This document shows positions 1-6,360 of a stretch of DNA of 11,829 nucleotides, piece after piece. The stretch covers positions 1 through 11,829 of the forward strand of contig CAZPUJ010000556.1 of assembly GCA_964589725.1 (NCBI GenBank). Reading direction: 5' to 3'. The notes below the pieces were generated by a model, which saw only the letters and a program-made list of their open reading frames with translations, was not told the DNA's origin and ran no database searches. Origin of the DNA: CAYSHJ01 sp964589725 (GTDB lineage: Bacteria; Planctomycetota; Planctomycetia; Planctomycetales; Planctomycetaceae). How positions within the stretch are numbered: position 1 is the first letter of the stretch; each line of letters begins with the position of its first letter. A program made the translations under genes and the position numbers.

Positions 1-1
1 C

Positions 2-31
2 GGGGGGGGGGGTGGGGGGGGGGTGGGGGGG
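2..31. repeat. G homopolymer tract at window edge
   Basis: Three G runs of 11, 10 and 7 bases are separated by single T residues at 13 and 24. As written it could fold as a G-quadruplex. A contig-end or low-complexity sequencing artefact is at least as likely, because it lies at the extreme edge of the window. Confidence 0.8.
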
Positions 32-60
32 CGTCTCGTGGGCCGGTGGAGCGCTCGGCC

Positions 61-100
61 CCCTCACCCTATCCCTCTCCCCCGTGGCGGGGGAGAGGGG
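61..100. repeat. short inverted repeat (C/T-rich hairpin)
   Basis: An 11-bp perfect stem (73-83 with 89-99, CCCTCTCCCCC and its complement) encloses the 5-base loop GTGGC. It is preceded by a CCCTCACCCTAT block. I recall this CCCTCACCCTA...CCCTCTCCCC wording as a common dispersed intergenic repeat in planctomycete genomes. No T tract follows, so it is not a convincing terminator. Confidence 0.6.
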
Positions 101-180
101 ACAAATTGCGCGCACGGCGCGCATAAATTACAACCGAAGACTCTACGATTGTCGACCGGGCGGGGCTGTGCAGATTTCGA

Positions 181-285
181 AACGCTGACTGACATATAGC
201 TCGGCGTGAAGCTGACGCGACCGGCGCGAAAGGAAAACCTCGCGCAGTGAATGCCGATTCGGGGCGAGTGGTGTCGGGTTTCCAT
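181..285 (+). pseudogene. decayed fragment of a kinase gene related to the next gene
   Basis: Bases 256-272 are identical to 935-951 inside the intact kinase gene. The surrounding 41 bases (232-272 against 911-951) match at about 33 positions without gaps. In the matching frame the scrap reads ENLAQ-stop-MPIRGEWC, where the intact protein reads KYLEHGMRIRGEWY. Weaker similarity continues left (AACGCT at 181 and GAAGC/GACGCG near 209-219, with small indels). In-frame stops (TAG 197-199, TGA 248-250) mean it cannot be translated as a kinase. I infer the remnant of a paralogous or duplicated kinase gene. The exact ends are uncertain, especially to the right of 275. Confidence 0.5.
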
Positions 286-391
286 CTGCGACGGCGATAG
301 AACCTCTTGACGCCATCGCCTGGAGGAGGCGCTCACCAGATCTCACTCAGCGATTTGGCATTCGATTCCAGAACGAGTTGAACATTTGACT

Positions 392-564
392 GTAGCCGAA
401 GTCGTGAGGGCTTGTTGATTCAATCGCCCCTGAGCTTGCCTCAGGGGTTCAAGCGTTTCTGCACTACTCGAATTCCTCGGGAAAAACGTAGTGCAGAAAC
501 GCGTGAACCGCCGAGGTGAACTCGGCGGCGGCTTAATTCAACAGGCCCTCACGAATTCGGCTAC
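392..564. repeat. branched palindromic element (outer stem plus three hairpins)
   Basis: Outer arms 392-418 and 538-564 pair at 25 of 27 positions. Inside lie hairpin 427-434/440-447 (8 bp, CCCCTGAG), a long central hairpin 446-467/488-509 (21 of 22 pairs, 20-base loop), and hairpin 508-515/521-528 (8 bp, CCGCCGAG). The central stem shares its base with both side hairpins, so these are alternative or competing folds. The element contains no plausible gene and shows no obvious flanking direct repeat. It may be a MITE-like or REP-like element, or a structured leader upstream of the kinase gene. Confidence 0.8.
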
Positions 565-582
565 CCTTCATTCGTGGCCGCG

Positions 583-587
583 AGAGG
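583..587 (+). promoter_or_regulatory. ribosome binding site for the GTG start at 594
   Basis: AGAGG lies six bases before GTG 594-596. This favours the GTG start over the downstream in-frame ATG at 621, which has only a weak GAGCG four bases ahead. Confidence 0.45.
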
Positions 588-593
588 TATAAG

Positions 594-2885
594 GTGTGGC
601 CAAACCACATTGAGCGTCCGATGCCGAACTACTGGCCCGTCTCCAGCGACTATTCCGAAGCGGTGCAGATGCCGGATGTCTGTTGCTCAGACCCGGACCT
701 GAAGGCTGCGAAAGTGGCGACGCTGGAGAACGGATTGCCGAAACCGCCGTGTGCCGGCAACTTCGCGGACGTGTACCAATTCCGCTCGCGCGATGGACAG
801 CGGCAGTGGGCGGTCAAATGTTTCACGCGGCCGATGGCTCGGTTGAATGAACGCTATCGCGAGATCAGCAAGCAACTCGAAGCGACGCGGCTGCCGTTCA
901 CCGTCGAGTTCAAATACCTCGAACACGGAATGCGGATTCGGGGCGAGTGGTATCCCGTCGTGAAGATGGATTGGGTCGAAGGGCTAACGCTGCGGCAGTT
1001 CGTGACGGAGTATCTGTCGAGGCCGGGGTTTCTGAAGGCCTTCTTTCCGCTGTGGTTGAAAATGTTGCCGCTGCTTCGTGAAGCCGGTGTCGCTCACGGA
1101 GACCTGCAACACGGCAACGTGATGCTGGTTCCCGGATCGAGCGAAGGCAAGCTCGCGTTGCGCCTGATCGACTACGACGGGATGTGGGTTCGCTCGATGG
1201 CTGGTCAACCGCCCTCGGAGGTCGGACATCCCTGCTTTCAACATCCTCAACGTGCCAAGCAGAATCTGTTCTCACCGGACATCGACCGCTTTCCGCATTT
1301 GGTCATTGCCTGCGCGCTGCGCTGTCTGGTTCGGCCGGATGGAATGCGGCTATGGAAGGATTACGACAACGGAGACAACTTGCTGTTCACGAAGCAGGAC
1401 TTCGACGCTCCGTCGAAATCCAAGTTGCTCCACGAACTCTGGAACAGTGGCGACGGTGAGTTACAAGCCTGGGTGGGACATCTCGTCACCGCTTCGCAAG
1501 CGCCGCTCGAATCAACCCCGCAGCTCAGTAAGCTGGTCATCGACGGCCGCATGACACCACTGTCGGATGCCGCGGAAAAATCCATCCGCTCGATTTTGGG
1601 GCCAGCCACTCCAGTCGTGGGGACAGAGCTCAAGTCTGGTGCAGAGACCGATTGGTGGAACGACGAGCTTGCCGAGTCGCTGACCGAGGAGCCCGCCGAC
1701 GAGAGTGCGAGGTTGAAACAAGAGATCGACGAAGCGGTCAGACGCAAGAAGTACGCCCGCCTGGCACCGCTCGTCATACGGTATCTCAAACTCAAGCCCA
1801 ACGCCCCGAAGATGGAGCGTCTGCTCCGCGACCTCGCCAAGAACCGTCCGGCTCGTGCCGTCGCGAATTTCAAAGGCCACCGCAGATACCTGGACGTGGC
1901 GGGGCGCTTGGTCGAACCCAAAGAATTGGCCCTGAGCGTGATCGGCATCCTCGCCCTCTTCCTCGGCGTGTCCTATTTCATGCAGAGCTCTCTTGCCAAC
2001 CGCGCGCCAGCGAACAACGTCGCGATGATCACTCCCGATCCCGCCTCGACTCCGGCACGTTTGATTAAGAACAGCATAGAGATGGAACTGGTCCTCATCA
2101 AACCGGGTGAGTTTCTGATGGGAGCATCCAACTCGGAAGCGGAGGCGCAACCCAGCGAGAAGCCACAGCATCGCGTGCAGATCACACAGCCGTTCTACAT
2201 GGGTAAGTACGAAGTGACGCAGGCGGAGTATCAGCAGGTCATGGGAACGAATCCGAGTTACTTCACGAGCAGCGGTGGTGGCACATCCAGCGTGGCAGAT
2301 CAGGACACGCGCCGTTTTCCCGTCGAACAGGTGTCGTGGAATGACGCCGTCGACTTCTGCAACGAACTCAGCGAACGGGACGGGTTGACCGTCTGCTATG
2401 ACCAGGACCGACAACGGGTGTCTGATCGCGGTTATCGACTGCCGACCGAAGCGGAATGGGAGTTCGCCTGCCGTGCCGGAACCACGACGCCGTTTCACTT
2501 CGACAGCGTGGTCAATGGCGACAAGGCCAACGTCAATGGGAACTCTCCGTACGGCACGAAGACGAAGGGGGCGTACTTGGGACGAACCACGGTGGTGGAT
2601 GACCCGACGTATCCACCGAACGCCTTCGGATTGGCACAGATGCACGGCAACGTGTGGGAATGGTGTGAAGACGTCTATGACGCGCAGGTTTACGCGGGAC
2701 GCAGCGGCGTGACGACGGATCCGGTCAAGACGAGTGGCTGGCAGTATCGTGTTTTGCGTGGCGGCGCCTGGGGCGACAATCCGTGGAGCGCACGCTCTGC
2801 CCTCCGCGACGGGGACCGTCCCGTCGGCCGTAGCGTCAGCCGCGGTTTTCGGGTTGTGTGTTCGTCTGGCGCGAGGACTCAGTAA
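594..2885 (+). CDS. membrane-anchored kinase-like / FGE-sulfatase (SUMF1) domain fusion; candidate DGR target protein
   Basis: 763 residues from GTG 594; ATG 621 (MPNYWPVSSDY) is a credible alternative start. The N-terminal kinase-like domain spans about 52-300: GNFADVY replaces the glycine loop, K75 sits in WAVK, HGDLQHGN at 168-175 is the catalytic loop (D170, N175), and DYD at 193-195 replaces DFG. A charged helical stretch (~365-415) follows, then one membrane segment (~445-463). An FGE-sulfatase domain fills ~495-755, with PGEFLMG, KYEVTQAEY, PVEQVSWNDAV, YRLPTEAEWEFACRAG, MHGNVWEWCED and RVLRGGAW. The C-terminal part lacks the paired catalytic cysteines of true formylglycine-generating enzymes, so a binding role (C-type-lectin fold) is more likely than sulfatase activation. 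By inference the kinase part is cytoplasmic and the lectin-fold part extracytoplasmic, as in a receptor. The last ~45 codons resemble a DGR variable region. Kinase activity is plausible but unproven, given the unusual glycine loop. Confidence 0.9.
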   Translation: MWPNHIERPMPNYWPVSSDYSEAVQMPDVCCSDPDLKAAKVATLENGLPKPPCAGNFADVYQFRSRDGQRQWAVKCFTRPMARLNERYREISKQLEATRLPFTVEFKYLEHGMRIRGEWYPVVKMDWVEGLTLRQFVTEYLSRPGFLKAFFPLWLKMLPLLREAGVAHGDLQHGNVMLVPGSSEGKLALRLIDYDGMWVRSMAGQPPSEVGHPCFQHPQRAKQNLFSPDIDRFPHLVIACALRCLVRPDGMRLWKDYDNGDNLLFTKQDFDAPSKSKLLHELWNSGDGELQAWVGHLVTASQAPLESTPQLSKLVIDGRMTPLSDAAEKSIRSILGPATPVVGTELKSGAETDWWNDELAESLTEEPADESARLKQEIDEAVRRKKYARLAPLVIRYLKLKPNAPKMERLLRDLAKNRPARAVANFKGHRRYLDVAGRLVEPKELALSVIGILALFLGVSYFMQSSLANRAPANNVAMITPDPASTPARLIKNSIEMELVLIKPGEFLMGASNSEAEAQPSEKPQHRVQITQPFYMGKYEVTQAEYQQVMGTNPSYFTSSGGGTSSVADQDTRRFPVEQVSWNDAVDFCNELSERDGLTVCYDQDRQRVSDRGYRLPTEAEWEFACRAGTTTPFHFDSVVNGDKANVNGNSPYGTKTKGAYLGRTTVVDDPTYPPNAFGLAQMHGNVWEWCEDVYDAQVYAGRSGVTTDPVKTSGWQYRVLRGGAWGDNPWSARSALRDGDRPVGRSVSRGFRVVCSSGARTQ
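2757..2882 (+). other. candidate DGR variable region (VR) at the end of the kinase-FGE gene
   Basis: After RVLRGGAW the sequence alternates fixed residues (P730, W731, R734, S735, A736, R738, R742, P743, R746, then GFRVV at 751-755) with 13 positions that are typically Asn in DGR templates of FGE-type targets. Here those positions read G, D, N, S, L, D, G, D, V, G, S, V, S. Their codons are GGC, GAC, AAT, AGC, CTC, GAC, GGG, GAC, GTC, GGC, AGC, GTC, AGC. Eleven of 13 end in C, as expected if template AAC codons were changed only at their two adenines. The C-terminal placement and the adjacent hairpin also fit a DGR target. Caveats: the gene is GC-rich, so C-ending codons are common anyway; GGG does not fit the rule; no template repeat or reverse transcriptase is in the window. 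Confidence 0.55.
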
Positions 2886-2912
2886 CTGCTTAACCCCTTT
2901 ACCGCTTTACCA

Positions 2913-2940
2913 CGTCTGAGCGGCGATAGCCGCTCAGACG
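2913..2940. promoter_or_regulatory. 12-bp hairpin with GATA tetraloop just after the kinase-FGE gene
   Basis: CGTCTGAGCGGC (2913-2924), loop GATA (2925-2928) and GCCGCTCAGACG (2929-2940) form a perfect stem 27 bases after the stop codon. No T tract follows, which argues against an intrinsic terminator. In DGRs such as that of Bordetella phage BPP-1, a hairpin/cruciform downstream of the variable region is needed for efficient retargeting, and the loop consensus is remembered as GRNA, which GATA matches. The DGR role is inference; a REP-like element is the alternative. Confidence 0.7.
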
Positions 2941-2942
2941 TC

Positions 2943-2998
2943 CGGTCACGAAGCGACCGTCTTGACCCACTCGCCGCGCAGCGGCGCGCGATGTTTTT
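2943..2998. repeat. two small hairpins and a T run
   Basis: Stem CGGTC/GACCG (2943-2947/2955-2959) is followed by CGCCGC/GCGGCG (2972-2977/2981-2986, loop GCA). Five T residues lie at 2994-2998, eight bases after the second stem. That spacing is too long for a standard intrinsic terminator, though weak termination of the kinase transcript is possible. Confidence 0.35.
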
Positions 2999-3038
2999 GG
3001 GCTTGGGATCCCCTGCATTTCCTCGTGCGGCCATCAGT

Positions 3039-3277
3039 GAGATGTTTAACCGCTACGCCAACGGCGTGCGCGTCGGGCAGCGTGCGAAGTCGTTGGCCGA
3101 TCGACGCCCACCCCGATGGGCAACGCCGTTAAGATGCCGCCACCACTACAAGCCCGAAGCGCCAGCGAGTGCATATTCGGCGACCGCAATACATGCACTC
3201 GCTCGCGCTTCGGGCTTGTATTTCTCGATCCAAAATCCTTAACGGCGTTGCCCGATGGGGTTGGGGTTAAACATCTC
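3039..3277. repeat. nested palindromic repeat element (~239 bp)
   Basis: Outer arms 3039-3051 and 3265-3277 (GAGATGTTTAACC) are perfect complements. A second arm pair (about 3108-3132 with 3238-3266, containing AACGCCGTTAAG) is imperfect. The inner hairpin 3147-3174/3193-3220 pairs 27 of 28 bases around an 18-base loop. A 7-bp side hairpin (3057-3063/3091-3097) occurs only in the left half. The inner core (ACAAGCCCGAAGCG with CGCTTCGGGCTTGT) is a sequence I recall as dispersed in planctomycete genomes, where its translations have been annotated as small DUF proteins. Open frames here (for example 2991-3242 +, 3046-3315 -) are therefore best read as repeat, not genes. Confidence 0.8.
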
Positions 3278-3336
3278 ATCCGCAACCGCGCGAGGTATCG
3301 CATCTCAAAAAGCACGTTAGCAGACTTGGCTTACAA

Positions 3337-4230
3337 TCAGCGTGACCGCGTCGAAGGACCGATCAGCCGCACGACCTCATAGACTGGCTTGCCGAGCCGG
3401 TCGCGCTGGTTGGGATCGAAACGGCCTTCGACCTGAATGGGTCCGGGCTGGCGCAGCACGCTGAGGACCGGAGTCCGCTTGAGCGTGACTTCGCCGCCAT
3501 ACTCATCGGCGTCAGCGGGAGCTTGGCTGTAGGTCAGATGCCACGACTGGTCGGCCGGACTGAATTCGGCGATTCCGTTCAGCCACGCATAGTTCTCGGT
3601 GTCGTAATCGAAGGCTTCGCGCTGAGCGCTGGCTGGCGTCACGCCCGTCGCCTTGACTTCCGTCAAGAATTGAGCGCTGCGCACGGTTGAGTTCGTCGGC
3701 AGCAAGTTTTCATCCGCATCCGCGGCAATCGCGGTTTCAAGATCAGCCAACTCCGGCAATTCGTTCCCGAGTTTACTCGGCGACAGGTGAACTTCATCGC
3801 GCGGGCGGATCGAAGTTTGGCTGGTTCTCACGCCGCGCCGTTCGAGCAACGCTCCGTCATTCCGGCCGAACGGCTGAGTCGTCTCTGGCGGTTGAGCATT
3901 ACCAGGATCGCGTGGCTCCGGAACCGACTTGCCGCCTTCTGGTTCCTCAAACATATCCTTTGTGCCCGCCGCCCCCTTCCTCGCTGGAGTAGGCGCCGAC
4001 GCGCGCGGTGGAGCCACGTTCGACGTGCCAGGCGGATTCGCCAGCATTGGTCCCGCGGGTATCCAGGCCGATCCCGCCGAAGCCGTTCCGGGACCGATCG
4101 GTTGCGGCATCATTGCTGTGTTCGGCGGCGGACCGAACGAATTGGGATTCCCATAAGGTGCGTGACTAAAGCATCCCGTCACACCCAGACACACAGTTCC
4201 CGCGATCCAAGACAGGCCGTTTACGCGCAT
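3337..4230 (-). CDS. proline-rich lipoprotein of unknown function
   Basis: 297 residues. The first 20 form a lipoprotein signal peptide: MRVN, a hydrophobic stretch, then the lipobox-like VTGC with C20 as the predicted lipidated cysteine. Residues ~21-130 are rich in Pro, Ala, Gly and Ser and look disordered. A more conserved-looking C-terminal part (~206-297) contains YAWLNGIAEF, a Trp/Tyr-rich strand (SWHLTYSQ), and GRFDPNQRDRLGKPVYEV. I do not recognise a family. The protein should be anchored in a membrane facing the periplasm. It lies 72 bases downstream of the LarA-like gene on the same strand, so co-transcription is likely. The start is well supported by a strong ribosome binding site. 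Confidence 0.8.
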   Translation of the reverse strand: MRVNGLSWIAGTVCLGVTGCFSHAPYGNPNSFGPPPNTAMMPQPIGPGTASAGSAWIPAGPMLANPPGTSNVAPPRASAPTPARKGAAGTKDMFEEPEGGKSVPEPRDPGNAQPPETTQPFGRNDGALLERRGVRTSQTSIRPRDEVHLSPSKLGNELPELADLETAIAADADENLLPTNSTVRSAQFLTEVKATGVTPASAQREAFDYDTENYAWLNGIAEFSPADQSWHLTYSQAPADADEYGGEVTLKRTPVLSVLRQPGPIQVEGRFDPNQRDRLGKPVYEVVRLIGPSTRSR

Positions 4231-4238
4231 GTTTTTCC

Positions 4239-4245
4239 CCTCCTT
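4239..4245 (-). promoter_or_regulatory. strong Shine-Dalgarno for the 4230 start
   Basis: On the minus strand AAGGAGG (continuing GGG) lies eight bases ahead of the ATG at 4230-4228. This is the clearest Shine-Dalgarno on this strand of the window and fixes the start of the lipoprotein. Confidence 0.75.
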
Positions 4246-4302
4246 GGGTCAATGACGCGGGATTGTTAGGACTTTTTGGTGGATTGTGTCTAGAGCGATT
4301 TC

Positions 4303-5583
4303 TCACGAATGGCCGTGTCCGTTGGGAAAGATCGCTGGCAGGTTGCCATCGTCATGGAACGGCATGTCGAACGGGCCTGCGAGAATTTGCAGATCAGAAC
4401 GTGTCTGAATCTCGGACAAATAGGCTTCGCTGACGAGCACCTCACTCAGATGCAGCGTGTTGGCGATGTGGACGACCTTCGAATCTTGTGGTTCGACGAG
4501 GCCGATGGTCGACAGCGCGGCTTGAATCACCGCGCGGTCGGTGTCGAACGCAACGGGAGTCATCGCAGCCGTTGGATGGCCGCCAGTCAAGCAGTTGATG
4601 TTCGTGATTTTCTGATCGATTGAGCGGACAGTGCGCGTGTTCGTGAATTCGGCGAGGCCGATGCCGGTCGCGTTACCGTGCGTGTCGGGCGTCAAGCTAC
4701 GGACGAAAATCCGTTTGCAAGAAACGTCATCGCGATCCGTCGCCGCGTGGTCGTTGTACTTGCGACCGACGACGTTCGTGTCCATGCCCGTGCCACTGAT
4801 GTTCTTGCCGATCTCGTCGATGATCAGCAGTTGCACCTGCGCGAATGGCAGTTTCGGCAGCCACTTCCGTGCGACCGTCAGCAACTCCGCCTCGCGCTCG
4901 AAGAATTCCGCCGGAGCGACCGCTGCAATCAGACCGGTCTGATCGTAAGCGTTCTCGACGATCGCGAGACCACCGACCACTTTGCACTTTCGCAGCACGA
5001 CATCGGCGACGGCGCGGATGATTTCCAAAAAGCTGAAATCCAAAATCGCGCGGTGATAAATCTTCGCCCCTTCGTGCTTGCCGAGTCCGATCAGCATCAT
5101 CTTGTGCAGTCCGGATTCGACTGGCCCGACAAAGCCGGTGTGCGGCTTGACGCGGCCGACGACCAACACGTGATCGCAAGCGAAGGCCTGCTTGTCGAAA
5201 TGCACCGGGATGCCTTGCGGCGTCTGGTCGACGACGACTGTTTCCATCGAGGCTCGAATCTCGGCGCCGGTGAATTCTTCGGTGACGCCGTAGCCCTCGA
5301 TGATTTGCCGCTGACCTTCGGGTGTGCCACCGCCGTGGCTGCCCATCGCGGGAATGATGATCGGCTTGGCACCCAGTCGCCGCACGTGATCGCACGCGGC
5401 CTTGATGATGATTGCGATGTTGGAGATGCCGCGACTGCCGGCGGTGATGGCGACCGTCTGATCGGACCGGACCGCGCGTTCCAAGCGGAGCGTCGCGAGT
5501 TGTCGCTCCACTTCACCGGGGATATCGTTCACTCGCGGCGCGTCAAACGACTGCCGCAACCGCAGCATGCGAGGAAAGCTCAT
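4303..5583 (-). CDS. LarA/DUF2088-like protein (lactate racemase N-domain family)
   Basis: 426 residues, close to the usual length of LarA-type proteins. LarA itself is a nickel-pincer lactate racemase; many relatives have other or unknown substrates. Visible motifs are AITAGSRGISN (~46-55), GSHGGGTPEG (~81-90, matching the conserved His loop), VKPHTGFVGPVESGLHKMM (~145-163), IGLGKHEGAKIYH (~165-177), and a C-terminal GTGMDTNVVGRK (~264-275). The N-terminal motif is not the DHTRP form of true LarA, so I would not call it a lactate racemase. The likely class is the DUF2088 branch of unknown reaction. GGGAG lies seven bases upstream of the ATG, which supports the start. It is the first gene of a minus-strand pair and is divergent from arfB. 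Confidence 0.82.
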   Translation of the reverse strand: MSFPRMLRLRQSFDAPRVNDIPGEVERQLATLRLERAVRSDQTVAITAGSRGISNIAIIIKAACDHVRRLGAKPIIIPAMGSHGGGTPEGQRQIIEGYGVTEEFTGAEIRASMETVVVDQTPQGIPVHFDKQAFACDHVLVVGRVKPHTGFVGPVESGLHKMMLIGLGKHEGAKIYHRAILDFSFLEIIRAVADVVLRKCKVVGGLAIVENAYDQTGLIAAVAPAEFFEREAELLTVARKWLPKLPFAQVQLLIIDEIGKNISGTGMDTNVVGRKYNDHAATDRDDVSCKRIFVRSLTPDTHGNATGIGLAEFTNTRTVRSIDQKITNINCLTGGHPTAAMTPVAFDTDRAVIQAALSTIGLVEPQDSKVVHIANTLHLSEVLVSEAYLSEIQTRSDLQILAGPFDMPFHDDGNLPAIFPNGHGHS

Positions 5584-5646
5584 TGAATCACTCCCACGAC
5601 AAAAGGGTTTGGCTCACCGTATCACGGCTGGCTAATTTGGGAGTTT

Positions 5647-5737
5647 GGGTGGCACGCCCTGACCATCGGGAAGGGCGTGCGTATTGTGGTGTCCTCGGAT
5701 TTCCACGCCCTTCCCGATGGTCAGGGACGTGCCACCC
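5647..5737. repeat. 33-bp inverted repeat in the divergent intergenic region
   Basis: Arms 5647-5679 and 5704-5737 are perfect complements except for one extra A at about 5727, enclosing a 24-base loop. The arm text (GGGTGGCACGCCCTGACC) is one I recall as a widespread intergenic repeat in planctomycete genomes. It sits between the divergent starts at 5583 and 5810 and leaves ~70 bp on each side for promoters. No -35/-10 pair is convincing. Confidence 0.85.
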
Positions 5738-5809
5738 ACGACCGCAGCCTTTCACCAAATGGGACTTTTAGCCAGCCGTGCTCAGAGTGTAGACGTGAAG
5801 AACCGGGGA

Positions 5810-6319
5810 ATGAAGAACGAAGATAGAATCGAGAACGCCCGAATGGCTGCCGAACCTCATCCCACCGAAGCGAGCGAACGCATCACGCCGCCGCACGGAG
5901 TGTTGGTCGTCAACGCTCGAATTCGGATTCCCCACGATGAATTTACATTCAAACATGCGCGCAGTTCTGGTCCCGGCGGGCAGAACGTCAACAAGGTGAA
6001 CTCGAAAGTCACGCTCCGCTGGCGACCACTCGAATCGCCAAGCGTGCCGGACGACGTGCGGCAACGTTTCGCAACCCGCTTTGCGTCCCGACTATTGACC
6101 GACGGCAGCCTGCTCATCGCGTGCGAACGTTCGCGCAGTCAGCCGATGAACCGCGACGGATGTTTGGAACAACTTGCGCGCATGCTGGTCGAAGTGGCGA
6201 CACCGCCGAAACGTCGCAAGGCAACTCGCCCCACGCGTGCGTCAAAGACTCGCCGCGTGAACGACAAACGCCGCCGATCGGGCACCAAACGGCTGCGCGG
6301 TTCGCCGAACGAGGAGTGA
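5810..6319 (+). CDS. arfB: ArfB (YaeJ)-type peptide chain release factor, ribosome rescue
   Basis: 169 residues from ATG 5810; ATG 5843 (11 codons later, after GAGAA) would give 158 residues and is equally plausible. The reading frame is open back to 5684, but that extension runs through the inverted repeat and is unlikely to be coding. The GGQ motif is at 56-58 within SSGPGGQNVNKVNSKV; its glutamine drives peptidyl-tRNA hydrolysis. The domain fold is the RF-1 catalytic domain alone, with no codon-recognition domain. The C-terminal tail (~132-165) is very basic (PPKRRKATRPTRASKTRR, then KRRRSGTKRLRG), matching the ArfB tail that enters the empty mRNA channel of stalled ribosomes. Together these separate it from RF1/RF2 and support ArfB. 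Confidence 0.88.
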   Translation: MKNEDRIENARMAAEPHPTEASERITPPHGVLVVNARIRIPHDEFTFKHARSSGPGGQNVNKVNSKVTLRWRPLESPSVPDDVRQRFATRFASRLLTDGSLLIACERSRSQPMNRDGCLEQLARMLVEVATPPKRRKATRPTRASKTRRVNDKRRRSGTKRLRGSPNEE

Positions 6320-6360
6320 GATCATGAGAGCTGTCTGTGCGACACGAACCCGTCGCGCAA

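Noticed and set aside
392..564. Insertion sequence with terminal inverted repeats
   Set aside because: Too short for a transposase gene and no flanking target duplication is visible, so at most a nonautonomous element.
1512..2645. 377-codon open frame on the minus strand across the kinase-FGE gene
   Set aside because: Antisense shadow of the intact gene; no recognisable domains and no ribosome binding site, a usual effect of GC-rich coding sequence.
2886..3336. Possible template repeat or reverse transcriptase next to the candidate DGR target
   Set aside because: I searched by eye for an A-rich copy of the 2757-2882 segment and for reverse-transcriptase motifs and found neither; the region is palindromic repeat.
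4678..5586. 302-codon open frame on the plus strand
   Set aside because: Antisense shadow of the LarA-like gene, whose motifs and ribosome binding site are clear on the minus strand.
5684..5809. N-terminal extension of arfB to 5684
   Set aside because: It would run through the inverted repeat at 5704-5737 and add residues without similarity to ArfB, whose domain fits a start at 5810 or 5843.
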